Assembly (NCBI RefSeq): GCF_015547515.1
Contig: NZ_JADMVE010000009.1
Span: forward strand, 62,930 to 126,929
Direction of reading: 5' to 3'
From: Eubacterium sp. 1001713B170207_170306_E7
GTDB lineage: Bacteria > Bacillota > Clostridia > Eubacteriales > Eubacteriaceae
DNA: 64,000 nucleotides
In this document: in pieces, positions 33,539 to 42,817 of the stretch
How positions within the stretch are numbered: the first letter of the stretch is position 1
Layout: every line of letters begins with the position of its first letter
Made by a program: the position numbers and the translations under genes
The notes under the pieces: generated by a model
What the model saw: the letters and a program-made list of their open reading frames with translations, nothing else
Told to the model about the DNA's origin: nothing
The model's database searches: none

Positions 33539-34225
33539 CTATAGGTTTTTCTTATTATAAAACGTAACCGCCTCAAGCGCTTCGTCCAGTCCACCTGAAA
33601 GGTGCTCTCGTTGTAAATAAAAAAGCGCTTCATCATAGTTTTTTTCTCGAATTCCTAAAATTATTTTTTGCATGCTCGCGATAATCCGTTCCGCATAATC
33701 GTTATTTTTTTTGCGGTATTTAAAAATCAAAACCATAATTCTCACAAGCTCATCCTGAAGATTGAGGTAAATTTGATCAATTCTCTTATTATCTAAAACG
33801 CTGACCATTGTCCGGTGTACCTCGCTGTCTGCATATTCAAAGGCATAATAATCATGGTAGCTGGCTTTCATACGGACAAACTTCTCTTCAAGTTTAAACG
33901 AAAAGTCCCAATTCAATTCTTTTTTAAAAATGGTATCCAGCGCTTTAATTTCCAGAATCTCGCGGATTTCATAAATCTCCCGGACGTCTTTTACGGAAAT
34001 ACCTTTTACATAAACCTTTTTGCGGAAACCGGTCTCAATCCATCCTTCATTGGTTAATTTTTGAATTGCGATATGAACCGGCATACGGCTTACTGAAAAT
34101 TCTTCGGCCAGGTTGGCTTCTGTAATGGCGATTCCGGGTGGATAATCAAGTGTCAGTATTCTTTCCTTAATCTTCGAGTATACTTGCTCTGTAAGGGATT
34201 TCTCCTCTTTATATGCTTCTTTCAT
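33539..34225 (-). CDS. GntR-family (FCD) transcriptional regulator
   Basis: The product has 228 residues. The N-terminal winged helix (LTEQVYSKIKERILTLDYPPGIAITEANLAEEFSVSRMPVHIAIQKLTNEGWIE) and the alpha-helical FCD effector domain with its Asp/His metal ligands (EVHRTM) are visible. FCD regulators respond to small carboxylic acids. A perfect 16-bp palindrome 29 bases upstream is its likely self-binding site. It is transcribed towards the DUF362 operon, but 168 bases and a separate promoter intervene. The start follows GGAGGAG. Confidence 0.88.
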   Translation of the reverse strand: MKEAYKEEKSLTEQVYSKIKERILTLDYPPGIAITEANLAEEFSVSRMPVHIAIQKLTNEGWIETGFRKKVYVKGISVKDVREIYEIREILEIKALDTIFKKELNWDFSFKLEEKFVRMKASYHDYYAFEYADSEVHRTMVSVLDNKRIDQIYLNLQDELVRIMVLIFKYRKKNNDYAERIIASMQKIILGIREKNYDEALFYLQREHLSGGLDEALEAVTFYNKKNL

Positions 34226-34253
34226 GACTCCTCCATTTTAAATACAATATATG

Positions 34254-34269
34254 TTTTGGTATACCAAAA
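34254..34269. promoter_or_regulatory. GntR operator upstream of the GntR gene
   Basis: TTTTGGTATACCAAAA is a perfect 16-bp palindrome with the GTATAC core typical of FadR-subfamily GntR sites. Confidence 0.7.
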
Positions 34270-34347
34270 TGATTTATGTATTCATAATATTACTTTTCTG
34301 TTTTCCTGTCAAGATATTTTCGTAATTTGATATTTTTATACAATATA

Positions 34348-34388
34348 AAAAACCCTTGTGGCTATTTAATCTTGTCACAAGGGTTTTT
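34348..34388. terminator. Terminator of iclR
   Basis: A 13-bp perfect stem (34348-34360 with 34376-34388) has A and T tracts on both sides and lies directly after the iclR stop. Confidence 0.8.
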
Positions 34389-34393
34389 AAACA

Positions 34394-35233
34394 TTAATTG
34401 GTTGTTGGGGATAGTTTGTCCACATCAATATATGTGAATCTTTTTTTCAAATCCAACGAAATCTGAGTTGCTGTGGACTGCATCATGTGTATAATATTTT
34501 CTTTGTTACTTTCGTCCAGCCTTATTTTGGGGATACTGGTACTGATTGCCGCTACTACACGGTCGTTAGCATCCCATATTGGCGCAGCAATACAGAAAAG
34601 TCCGGGTTGAAACTCTTCATCCTCTGTCGCATAGCCGTTCCGCTCAACTTCCTCCAGCATTTCGTGGAATGCGTTGATATCCTTATTAAAATTTGGCTGA
34701 AGCTTAATCATTCTCTCGACTTTATCCCACGGCTGATATGCCAGCAGGCATCTGCCAAGAGCGGTATTGAGCGCGGGATAGGCTGTACCTACTGTAAAAT
34801 TGGGGCGCAGGATATGCGGAGAATCCACCTTGGTCAGATAAATGACGCTCTTTCCCTGCAAAATAGCAAGATTGACGGTTTCCTGCGTTTTTTCAACCTG
34901 CTCTTCCATATGCGCTTTTGCTACCTCTACCCAGTCACGGCTGTTGGAATAACGGCTGCTGATATTAAAAAACGCAATACCCAGCTGATATTTGAGTGTA
35001 TGTGGGTTTTGTACCAGATACTGCTTCATAACAAGGGTATTTACAATTCGCTGCACTGTGCTGGCAGGGATTCCCGTACTTTCGCTGAGCTCTTTAATGC
35101 CAAGCTCATCAGCCTTGGAATACTGCTCCAGAATGCTTAAGGTCTTTAGGATTGATTTGGAAAATGATGTTTCCTTTTCCGTGGTTTTTCCCTTTGCCAC
35201 TGTGTTATTTTCATTTTTAGCCGTATCTCTCAC
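34394..35233 (-). CDS. IclR-family transcriptional regulator
   Basis: The product has 279 residues. The N-terminal helix-turn-helix (KSILKTLSILEQYSKADELGIKELSESTGIPASTVQRIVNTLVMKQYL) and the C-terminal IclR effector domain (ALGRCLLAYQPWD, GYATEDEEFQPGLFCIAAPIWD) are typical. Effectors of the family are usually small organic acids. The proposed operator precedes this gene (AGAAT-N5-ATTCT) and both arms of the catabolic island, so it is the best candidate for the island regulator. The start codon appears to be GTG at 35233; the ribosome-binding site GAGG nearly touches it, so a start a little downstream is possible. Confidence 0.88.
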   Translation of the reverse strand: MRDTAKNENNTVAKGKTTEKETSFSKSILKTLSILEQYSKADELGIKELSESTGIPASTVQRIVNTLVMKQYLVQNPHTLKYQLGIAFFNISSRYSNSRDWVEVAKAHMEEQVEKTQETVNLAILQGKSVIYLTKVDSPHILRPNFTVGTAYPALNTALGRCLLAYQPWDKVERMIKLQPNFNKDINAFHEMLEEVERNGYATEDEEFQPGLFCIAAPIWDANDRVVAAISTSIPKIRLDESNKENIIHMMQSTATQISLDLKKRFTYIDVDKLSPTTN

Positions 35234-35248
35234 CTCGATTCTTTAATT

Positions 35249-35265
35249 TAGAATTCCCGATTCTA
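35249..35265. promoter_or_regulatory. Proposed autoregulatory IclR operator
   Basis: TAGAAT-N5-ATTCTA is a 17-bp palindrome 15 bases upstream of the iclR start. Its spacing matches the GGAAT-N5-ATTCC elements at 33432-33446 and 45761-45775. Confidence 0.6.
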
Positions 35266-35322
35266 TATTAATAACTATATAATAGTTAGTCTATTTTTTC
35301 AATTCTTTTTTATATCTGTAAC

Positions 35323-37068
35323 TTACAAAAATGCCTGGATTGTATCCACCAGTCCCTCGGCGTTGTTATCACAGGATACGCCGAGAGCGCGCAGGTCATC
35401 GCTGACATCCACAGCCAGATCGCTGCCATCTTTATTTTCATTGAGAAGTCCGCCCATGATCAGATGGGCGTCCATTCCGCTCTTTTCAAGCCCTTCCAGC
35501 ATTTCACGGGCAAAGCTGAGCGCAATACCGTTAAAGCTGCTCATCACAATAAAACGACTTTCGCTTTCGATCATCGTATCCAGAATATCCTGCACCGGAA
35601 CGCTTTTACCCAGGTCAAATACATTTGCGCCAGCCTGGAATAAAATACTTTTCACAATTTCTTTTCCAAATTCATGGCCGTCGGTTGAACCGATAATGAC
35701 GTTAACATCCTGGAGAGCGCCTTCAAGATTCTGAATCTGGTCGCTGATCTCGCGCTGGCGCTCATTGATAGTCATGACAATATTGGTGGGTCGCACCGGC
35801 ACACGGCCGCGCATTGCCAGCTTATCTGCTTTTCCAACGCCAAAAACCTCTTCAAGCTGCTCTGAACCAATGGATTTTAAAGCTCCCAGAATTTCTCCGG
35901 CGTGGGTAATATCCACATCCAGATCGTCGAGACCGTTCATGATCCGCTCAAAAAAGATTCTGCCGCACGCCACCAGCAGGTTCTTTTCCGCGTTAATCTC
36001 TGTCCAGTTGATATACGGTGAATAGTAGCGGCCTTTTTCAATCATCATGTCAACGGTCATATGCGCCTGCACAATCTCATCAATCGAAGGAACCCGGGCC
36101 GCCTCTGTCACAGGGATCGGCGTTACGGCATGGCCGGTCGGGCACTTGGACTGTCCCATGCTGTCAGCCATCACAAATGAGGACAAAGCGCCGAAGTTGC
36201 GGTCATAGTCAAAGCCGAAGTCGATGGTATTGCCGTAGATCATGGACCCCGGTGTCTTGTAGGTATTGATCTCCCACATCGCCTGGTTGAAGGTCATCCG
36301 CAGAATAGGGTCGCTGAAAAGATTGCCAAAGCAGTGACACATTCGGCCGCCCAGCAGCTCCTCTACGATATATCTTTCCATAATGCACCAACCCACAAGA
36401 TTCGCCAGATCATGGAACTGCGAGCCGAAGCCGTCGTCCACATTTGAGTGGATAATGGTTCCCTGGTCTTTAAATTTTCCCATTAAAACGATGGCCCTGA
36501 GCATGTCGATCACGCGTTCCTCTTCAATATCAACGCCAGGATACTCATAGGTATAGTAGTGCGAAACGTTTCCAATTGTTGTTACACCTGCCGCCAGTGC
36601 GTAACGCGTATTTTCAAAGGAATTACACGAGGCAATCATATGGTCGCCCAAATGCGGCTGAACAGGCACGATCTGCCCAAGCTTCTGCCATTCGTCGGGG
36701 TCTTTAAAGGTTAGTCCTGTCCCCACAGGCAGCTTATGGCGGTATTTTTCTGGCACGCCCATAACCCAGTCCAGACAAAATCCAAAACGATCGACATAGC
36801 TTCCGCGCTTCCGAAGTGTGTTATAGACTTCTTCTACCCCTTTCGCGGTGGCGTCCCATGAATTCCAACCGATGTGGCTGTGCTTCATAACATGGCCTTC
36901 CTCTGCCATTTTGCGTTTATATTCGGCTTCAGACGCCACACCATTTTCTTCCATGAACAAAGTTTTTCCAATAACGGTATCCGCGGCCACCTTATCCACT
37001 TCATCCCGAATGCTCTTCATATCCGGCAAATTCTTGTACTCAAATCGTTTTTTCATTTTAATTTCCAT
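35323..37068 (-). CDS. Single-chain adenosylcobalamin-dependent carbon-skeleton mutase (glutamate / 2-methyleneglutarate mutase type)
   Basis: The product has 581 residues. About 430 N-terminal residues look like a catalytic barrel distantly similar to glutamate mutase E (GlmE). The C-terminal 126 residues are a B12-binding domain with the base-off motif D463-x-H465-x-x-G468, SIL (474-476) and GG (539-540). In glutamate mutase these parts are two proteins (GlmE, GlmS); in 2-methyleneglutarate mutase they are one. The GlmE substrate arginine segments are not recognisable, so the substrate is probably not glutamate. GlmL, the reactivating chaperone of this enzyme class, is encoded 22 bases upstream. 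It starts at ATG behind AAGGAG. Confidence 0.8.
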   Translation of the reverse strand: MEIKMKKRFEYKNLPDMKSIRDEVDKVAADTVIGKTLFMEENGVASEAEYKRKMAEEGHVMKHSHIGWNSWDATAKGVEEVYNTLRKRGSYVDRFGFCLDWVMGVPEKYRHKLPVGTGLTFKDPDEWQKLGQIVPVQPHLGDHMIASCNSFENTRYALAAGVTTIGNVSHYYTYEYPGVDIEEERVIDMLRAIVLMGKFKDQGTIIHSNVDDGFGSQFHDLANLVGWCIMERYIVEELLGGRMCHCFGNLFSDPILRMTFNQAMWEINTYKTPGSMIYGNTIDFGFDYDRNFGALSSFVMADSMGQSKCPTGHAVTPIPVTEAARVPSIDEIVQAHMTVDMMIEKGRYYSPYINWTEINAEKNLLVACGRIFFERIMNGLDDLDVDITHAGEILGALKSIGSEQLEEVFGVGKADKLAMRGRVPVRPTNIVMTINERQREISDQIQNLEGALQDVNVIIGSTDGHEFGKEIVKSILFQAGANVFDLGKSVPVQDILDTMIESESRFIVMSSFNGIALSFAREMLEGLEKSGMDAHLIMGGLLNENKDGSDLAVDVSDDLRALGVSCDNNAEGLVDTIQAFL

Positions 37069-37090
37069 GGTTAGTGTCTCCTTGATCCTC

Positions 37091-38476
37091 TTATTTTTTT
37101 ATGATACTGTTCATCCCAACAGAAAACGCCAAATGCTTATCCACATAGCTTAACAGGCCAACTGCATACAGAATATAATCCCGGTCGATCACAAAATCAC
37201 ACGTCGAAGGCAGCAGTGCATCCTTCTCACCCTTTTCTCTTCTGAGGGCATGCCTCAAAATGGCCTTTGGGTTTTCACTGTTAATGATCGGTCCGCCAGT
37301 TCCGATAATGGTCTGCACATGAGTCAGATTCTTCCCGTGCTGCAGTCTGCGGCAGTAATTACTGCTTTTATGCTCAATAACGCCCGCGTGCCGTCTGGCC
37401 GCTAAGTACGCGGCACTCTCCGCAATGGTCTGGTCGATATGTTTTTCGACAGGGGTGTCTGGCAGAAATTTTGTGTTGTGCACCCTGTTCCATATGGATT
37501 TTTCGAGTATTTCCTCCGAAACTCCGATTTCATTGGCAAAGAACGCCACACCCAGCTCACGTATCAGTACATCGGAGGATTCACGCATCCCCAGATCTCC
37601 CTCAACGGTTCGTCTGGCATAGGGCTCATCTGCGCCCACAAGCCTTGCGCCCTCATAGGGGATATGCTCAGCGTAGGAATGAATATCGGTTGTCGCGCCC
37701 CCGATATCCACAAGCATGAGCTCACCCAGTCCTTCATAGCCCTGGACACCCTGCGACATCAGCATGCCCGCGTCTAAAACTGCCGCCGGCGTCGGCACAA
37801 TGGGCCCGTCAACCAGCTTGATAATATCGCCCAGGCCTTTCATATCTACAATGCGGTTCATAAATAAATGGCGGATGATCTCTTCCGCTACATCAATGTC
37901 TAAAACACCTACCTTCGGAATAATATTCGGCGCCTGGAAACATTCCTTTTTATTTTGCAGCAGCTTCGCGCGGATTTCCTGGGCGATCTGGCTGTTTCCG
38001 CCGTAAATAACCGGACAGCTGATCTGGCTTTTGGCAATCATCTCTGCGTTATGCCTGATGATTGTCTGGTTGCCATTTTCATAACCGCCGCACAACAGAA
38101 TCATCTCAGCTGGCAGCGCTTCTATTTTTTCAACTTCTTCCTCTGTCAGAGCGCCGCTTGTGACATGAATGATCTTGGCGCCCGCGCCAAACGCCGCATT
38201 TCTCCCCGCAGAAATGCTCAGATTGTAGGTCAGCCCGACCACCACAATCCGCAGCCCGCCTGCAGCGCTGCTGGAGGCGTACTGCTCTGCGCTTTCAACC
38301 GCGTCATCACCAATGGCTCCCCGGATATCCGAGAGGCATTGTTCCATGGCGATCCGCGCGTCTTCTCTTACCGTTGACGGATGCCGGGTGGTGTAGACAG
38401 CCTCTTTCGTTTCTTTGCAGATCACCGCCGCCTTCGTAAAGGTACTGCCAAAATCAAATAAAATACAATACTCCAT
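37091..38476 (-). CDS. glmL: GlmL/MutL-type chaperone for the B12 mutase
   Basis: The 461-residue ASKHA-fold ATPase has phosphate 1 (LFDFGSTFTKAAV), a middle motif (LVDIGGATTDIHS) and an adenosine motif (IIGTGGPIIN). GlmL family members are encoded with glutamate mutases and are thought to exchange damaged cobalamin. It is followed after 22 bases by the fused mutase, so the two form one unit. It starts at ATG behind a G-rich stretch (GGGGGGAGC). A possible promoter (TTGACT-16-TAAAAT) lies upstream. Confidence 0.88.
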   Translation of the reverse strand: MEYCILFDFGSTFTKAAVICKETKEAVYTTRHPSTVREDARIAMEQCLSDIRGAIGDDAVESAEQYASSSAAGGLRIVVVGLTYNLSISAGRNAAFGAGAKIIHVTSGALTEEEVEKIEALPAEMILLCGGYENGNQTIIRHNAEMIAKSQISCPVIYGGNSQIAQEIRAKLLQNKKECFQAPNIIPKVGVLDIDVAEEIIRHLFMNRIVDMKGLGDIIKLVDGPIVPTPAAVLDAGMLMSQGVQGYEGLGELMLVDIGGATTDIHSYAEHIPYEGARLVGADEPYARRTVEGDLGMRESSDVLIRELGVAFFANEIGVSEEILEKSIWNRVHNTKFLPDTPVEKHIDQTIAESAAYLAARRHAGVIEHKSSNYCRRLQHGKNLTHVQTIIGTGGPIINSENPKAILRHALRREKGEKDALLPSTCDFVIDRDYILYAVGLLSYVDKHLAFSVGMNSIIKK

Positions 38477-38769
38477 GCTGCTCCCCCCTGTGTCTGATAA
38501 TCTAATTTTACTGATATATAGTCCAAAGTCAAATTTTTATAAAAATAACTCCTTTACCATTGACTGCCCATAAGCACGTAGGAAATAAGGAAGCGGGCAA
38601 TTTTCTGATAAAAGAGTTATTAGCAATATATTAAACTTTGCAACATTCTGCACTTTCTTATCGGCGCATCATGTCTCTGATTTCGAAAAAAATTTCGAGA
38701 TGGTTATTTTAAGCAGGAGGTGTCTTCTCCGATAAGATTGTTACAAAGTTACTGCCCGATAATCTTATA
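38477..38769. other. Intergenic region between gdhA and glmL
   Basis: I see no gene here. Arms AAGATT/AATCTT and CTTATCGG/CCGATAAG (8 bp, about 68 bases apart) can form hairpins after the gdhA stop, without a proper T tail. A minus-strand TTGACT-16-TAAAAT pair lies 20-60 bases before glmL and probably starts the glmL-mutase unit. Confidence 0.4.
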
Positions 38770-40041
38770 TCATGGGAAGATACCGCGGATTCTTGTCGCC
38801 ATGCTCAGGCGTTTAAGCCCAAGGATATAGGCGGCAACACGGAATGTCACAGCATCGGTATCATGGATATTCTGTACCTCGCCAAAGCTGTCAACCATAA
38901 TTTTACGCAGTGTGCTGTTGACATTGTCTTCATCCCAGGTCAGATTCTGAGTATTCTGAACCCACTCAAAGTAAGATACAACAACGCCGCCGGCATTTGC
39001 GAGAATGTCCGGGATAACGGCAATATTTCTCTTTGTAAGGATTTCATCGGCTTCCACGGTTGTCGGGCCGTTAGCGCCTTCAACGATTAGTTTCGCCTGA
39101 ATCCGGTCTGCGTTTTCTGCGGTGATCTGGTTTTCAAGCGCACATGGAATCAGCACATCACAGTCACAGCACAACAGGCCGTCATTATCTGTTTTTTCAA
39201 CACCCTCTGCACTGTAGCCTTCCAGAGAGTGGGTGCTGCTGTTTGCGATATACGCTTCCAGGTCACTGATATCCAGCCCATCCGCCTTGTAATAACCGCC
39301 GGAAACATCACTGACACCGACGATCTTATATCCGGCTTCTGCCAGCAGGCGCGCGGTGGTACCGCCGACATTTCCCATCCCCTGAACCGCGATGCGCAGA
39401 GAGGGTGAGTCGATGCCCAGGTATTTGAAGGCTTCCATGGCGATAATGCTGACGCCGCGGCCGGTAGCTTCATTTCTTCCCAGCGATCCGCCGATATCAA
39501 TGGGCTTTCCTGTAACAACGCCGGGAACAGAATAGCCCTTAAACATACTGTAGGTATCCATGATCCAGCCCATTACTTCTGCGTTTGTGTTCACATCCGG
39601 TGCTGGAATATCACGTTCTGGTCCGATAAGCGGTAAAATCGCTGCGGTGTAACGTCTTGTCAGGCGTTCCATCTCGCCTCTGGACAGTTCTGAAGGGTCG
39701 ACTTCAACCCCGCCTTTAGCGCCGCCATAAGGAATATTGACCACCGCGCACTTAAAGGTCATCCAAGCTGCCAGGGCTTTTACCTCGTCGATATTGACAT
39801 TGGGATGGAAGCGGATGCCGCCCTTGCTTGGGCCGCGCCCGCTGGAATGCTGTACACGATAGCCCTTGAACACACGAATGGAGCCATCGTCCATATGTAC
39901 GGGAACCGCTACCTGAAGCTCTCTTTCAGGATAAGTGATGGTGATGTATTCATTTTTATCTAAGCCGAGCTTTCCGGCTGCTGTATCCACAACTTCTAAA
40001 AAGTTATCATAAGGATTGTATTCAGGTTTTTGATTGTTCAA
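38770..40041 (-). CDS. gdhA: Glutamate dehydrogenase
   Basis: The 423-residue enzyme of the Glu/Leu/Phe/Val dehydrogenase family has the catalytic-domain motifs RVQHSSGRGPSKGGIRFHP, MTFKCAVVNIPYGGAKGGV and PAPDVNTNAEVMGWIMD, plus the nucleotide-binding GMGNVGG. It interconverts glutamate with 2-oxoglutarate and ammonia. Beside an aminotransferase it would recycle 2-oxoglutarate and release the nitrogen of the degraded amino acid as ammonia. The start is TTG at 40041 behind CGGAG. A 125-base A+T-rich gap without a clear terminator separates it from the aminotransferase gene upstream. Confidence 0.9.
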   Translation of the reverse strand: MNNQKPEYNPYDNFLEVVDTAAGKLGLDKNEYITITYPERELQVAVPVHMDDGSIRVFKGYRVQHSSGRGPSKGGIRFHPNVNIDEVKALAAWMTFKCAVVNIPYGGAKGGVEVDPSELSRGEMERLTRRYTAAILPLIGPERDIPAPDVNTNAEVMGWIMDTYSMFKGYSVPGVVTGKPIDIGGSLGRNEATGRGVSIIAMEAFKYLGIDSPSLRIAVQGMGNVGGTTARLLAEAGYKIVGVSDVSGGYYKADGLDISDLEAYIANSSTHSLEGYSAEGVEKTDNDGLLCCDCDVLIPCALENQITAENADRIQAKLIVEGANGPTTVEADEILTKRNIAVIPDILANAGGVVVSYFEWVQNTQNLTWDEDNVNSTLRKIMVDSFGEVQNIHDTDAVTFRVAAYILGLKRLSMATRIRGIFP

Positions 40042-40166
40042 TTTCTTACTCCGTTTTAATCATAAATTTTAAGGTTTGGTATTTGGTAGAGAGATTAATG
40101 GTATTTTTTATTTTTATTTATTTCAAGAGGGGGATAGAGGTTTTTTATTTTTCAAGATTTTTCTTG

Positions 40167-41345
40167 TTAGTAGTTTTTCTTAACATAAGCGTCAATTCGC
40201 TGTAATGCTTCCTTCAGATTTTCATCTGAATTCGCGAATACAAAACGCATATAGCCTTCACCCATGCTGCCGAAAGCAGAACCGGGCACGGTGATGACCT
40301 TCGCCTCGCGTACTAAGTCCTCCGCGAATTCCTGGGATGTTTTTCCAAAGGCTTTAATATTGGCAAAGGCGTAGAAGCTGCCTGGAGATTTCTTTACACT
40401 AAAGCCCGGAATCGCATTGAGTCCGTCAATTAAAATTTCGCGGCGTCTGGTGTAGTCTGCGATCATCTGCTGCACTGCGGTTTGGGGACCCTTCAGCGCC
40501 TCGATGGCCGCCACCTGTGTGAAGGTAGAGACACAGGACACCATGCCTTCCTGTATTTGGGCCATTCTCTTAGTCAATGTACTGTCTGCCAGCAGATAGC
40601 CAATACGCCATCCGGTCATGGCATAGGCTTTGGAAAAGCTGTTCATTACCATCACCTGGCTCGTCAGCTCCGGTATCTGCGCCATGCTGAAATGCTTATG
40701 CCCGTCATAAATGATTTTGTCATAGACTTCATCCGAGAAAACATACAGATTGTATTTCTCAACAATCTTGGCGATTGCTCTTACATCCTCTTCTTCCAGT
40801 ATGGAGCCGAGAGGATTACTGGGAGAATTGAGAATAATCGCCTTGGTTTTGGGGGTTATGGCCTTCTCAATATCCTCTGCCTGGATTTTATAGTCATTTT
40901 CTTCATAAACGGGGACCGTTACCGGCTTTGCCTTGGTGATCATAATCTGACCCAGATAGTTGGGGAAACATGGGTCTGGCACAAGCACTTCATCTCCCGG
41001 GTTAACCACAGTTAAAAGGCCCAGAGTAAGCGCTTCTAAAGCACCGACAGTGATAATGACATTGTCTGCTTTATAGCCGCAGTGGTAATGTGCATAGCTT
41101 TCGGCTACCGCTTCACGCAGCGCCGGCATACCCGCATTCGGATTATAATGTGTAAATCCATCGTCGATGGCTTTTTGGGCCGCGTCCTTTACGTTCTGGG
41201 GCGTGTCAAAGTTTGGCTCACCAACGGTTAAATTCACGATTTCCTTCGGGTCATACTGTGCTGCTATCTCAAACATTTTCCGGATTCCTGAAGCCGGGTA
41301 TTCATTCGCTACCTGCGAAAAATAAGCATTGATCTCGTTACGCAT
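40167..41345 (-). CDS. Class I/II PLP-dependent aminotransferase
   Basis: The 392-residue fold-type I aminotransferase shows SPSNPLG, the DEVYD segment and the PLP-Lys motif SFSKAYAMTGWRIGYL. It is of the aspartate/aromatic/alanine-like Igamma group. It transfers an amino group to a 2-oxo acid, probably 2-oxoglutarate given the glutamate dehydrogenase next to it. It lies three bases after the dehydratase-like gene in the operon with the 2-oxoacid oxidoreductase. This suggests that it makes the 2-oxo acid that the oxidoreductase consumes. The amino acid substrate is unknown. Confidence 0.88.
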   Translation of the reverse strand: MRNEINAYFSQVANEYPASGIRKMFEIAAQYDPKEIVNLTVGEPNFDTPQNVKDAAQKAIDDGFTHYNPNAGMPALREAVAESYAHYHCGYKADNVIITVGALEALTLGLLTVVNPGDEVLVPDPCFPNYLGQIMITKAKPVTVPVYEENDYKIQAEDIEKAITPKTKAIILNSPSNPLGSILEEEDVRAIAKIVEKYNLYVFSDEVYDKIIYDGHKHFSMAQIPELTSQVMVMNSFSKAYAMTGWRIGYLLADSTLTKRMAQIQEGMVSCVSTFTQVAAIEALKGPQTAVQQMIADYTRRREILIDGLNAIPGFSVKKSPGSFYAFANIKAFGKTSQEFAEDLVREAKVITVPGSAFGSMGEGYMRFVFANSDENLKEALQRIDAYVKKNY

Positions 41346-41347
41346 CT

Positions 41348-42808
41348 TTATTCTTCCTCACTTTTATCAGAGTGGATTCCTGCCAGGTGTGCTGCGAATT
41401 CTTTCTTTTTCTCCAGATTGGAGAGCTTAGAATACATGACCTTCTGCGCCTGGGGGGATCCTGCGCCGTGCATGCTTTCTACCAGTGCTGTGCCGCCGGT
41501 CATATTTTCGATCAGGCGGCCGATGCGCATCCGGTCTTCGGTGGGCACATCCGCCACACCTTTCAGGTATTTATCCACATATTTGCCGATTTCAGGATTC
41601 CGGAGATCGGATTCCGACGGCATTGTAGCAATTATACCACCACCGATATCCTGTGCCAAACGGTCAATATCGTAGATCAGCTGTGTGACATTGTGCTTAC
41701 CCACATTGGCTAACAGCGGGTCTACAAAATAAGCGCCGGATTCTGTGGGCTTTCCTTCACAGGAGCAGGCAAGCGAGCAGGCATAAAGGGTCTCTGTTAA
41801 ATGGATCATCTCATTGAGTTTTTCCTTAACATGCCCTGCCTTTCCGTAGCCGCTGTAGTCGGCCATCAGTGCCGTCGCACCGACCACGACGTCGGATACA
41901 CCGCCCTTGCAGCCACCGTAGTTCTGTCTGTGGTAGCAGGCAAAGCGCTCGACCAGAAGGCCGGAATACGGGGTTTCGCCACACATGAACACACGCTCCC
42001 AGGGAACAAAGACATCATTGAGAACCGTCAGGCATTCGCCGCCGACAATACCAAACTTTGCATTGCCCTGATCAATCTCGCCTTCCATTTTCCGGTCATC
42101 ATTTGTCTGTCGGCCAAAGATATGAATCACACCCGGAGCGTCTACCGGCAGGGCGCAGCATACCGCGTAATCCGCGTCCTCTTCTTTCATTCCCATGGTA
42201 GGCATGATCAGCATCTCATGAGAATTGACCATCCCGGTCATATGCGCTTTTGCGCCGCGGATGACAATGCCATCTTCATTTTTATCCACAACATGGACAA
42301 ATAAATCCGGATCGGCCTGCTGGCTCGGGCGCAGACTGCGGTCACCCTTCGGGTCTGTCATGGCTCCGGCGATCATCAGGTCGTTTTCCTGTACATACAG
42401 AAGAAATTTTTTAAAACGTTCGTGGTATTCTGTTCTCAGCGCCTTATCCATATCATAAGTAACGGAGTAAGTCGCGTTCATGGCGTCAAATCCCACGCAG
42501 CGCTGGTAACAGGTGCCTGTTTTCTGAGAGATCATACGAAGCATCTTAACCTTTTTCATCAGATCGTCAACGCTTTGGTGAATATGCGTGAAACGGTTGA
42601 TCTTCTTGCCTGTTAAATGAGAGGTGGCGGTCATCAAATCTTCATATTTCGAGCTGTTCGCCAAAGCGTAGGTCATGGAGGCGGCGTTGACATGGCCTTT
42701 AATGAAAGGATGGTCGATGACCTTATCGCTGTCGATCAGCTCTCCCTTGATATAAACTCTGATATCCCGGTCTCTCAGGCTGTCAATATAATCGCGTGCT
42801 GTTTTCAT
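41348..42808 (-). CDS. 4-hydroxybutyryl-CoA dehydratase / vinylacetyl-CoA isomerase family enzyme
   Basis: The 486-residue protein aligns along its whole length with the Clostridium aminobutyricum AbfD sequence as I recall it. The [4Fe-4S] ligands Cys99, Cys103, His292 and Cys299 of AbfD correspond to Cys100, Cys104, His293 and Cys300 here. FAD-binding stretches (GAMTDPKGDRSLRPSQQADPD, GAKAHMTGMVNSHE) are also kept. AbfD dehydrates 4-hydroxybutyryl-CoA to crotonyl-CoA by a ketyl radical mechanism. The usual partners (4-hydroxybutyrate dehydrogenase, CoA-transferase, succinate semialdehyde dehydrogenase) are absent. Instead it follows a 2-oxoacid oxidoreductase that could supply the acyl-CoA. 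It starts at ATG behind AGGAG. Confidence 0.88.
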   Translation of the reverse strand: MKTARDYIDSLRDRDIRVYIKGELIDSDKVIDHPFIKGHVNAASMTYALANSSKYEDLMTATSHLTGKKINRFTHIHQSVDDLMKKVKMLRMISQKTGTCYQRCVGFDAMNATYSVTYDMDKALRTEYHERFKKFLLYVQENDLMIAGAMTDPKGDRSLRPSQQADPDLFVHVVDKNEDGIVIRGAKAHMTGMVNSHEMLIMPTMGMKEEDADYAVCCALPVDAPGVIHIFGRQTNDDRKMEGEIDQGNAKFGIVGGECLTVLNDVFVPWERVFMCGETPYSGLLVERFACYHRQNYGGCKGGVSDVVVGATALMADYSGYGKAGHVKEKLNEMIHLTETLYACSLACSCEGKPTESGAYFVDPLLANVGKHNVTQLIYDIDRLAQDIGGGIIATMPSESDLRNPEIGKYVDKYLKGVADVPTEDRMRIGRLIENMTGGTALVESMHGAGSPQAQKVMYSKLSNLEKKKEFAAHLAGIHSDKSEEE

Positions 42809-42817
42809 TTTTTTCTC

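Noticed and set aside
35323-38476. Nicotinate fermentation cluster
   Set aside because: Only the mutase and chaperone types would match; nicotinate dehydrogenase, enamidase, methylitaconate isomerase and dimethylmaleate hydratase are not present.
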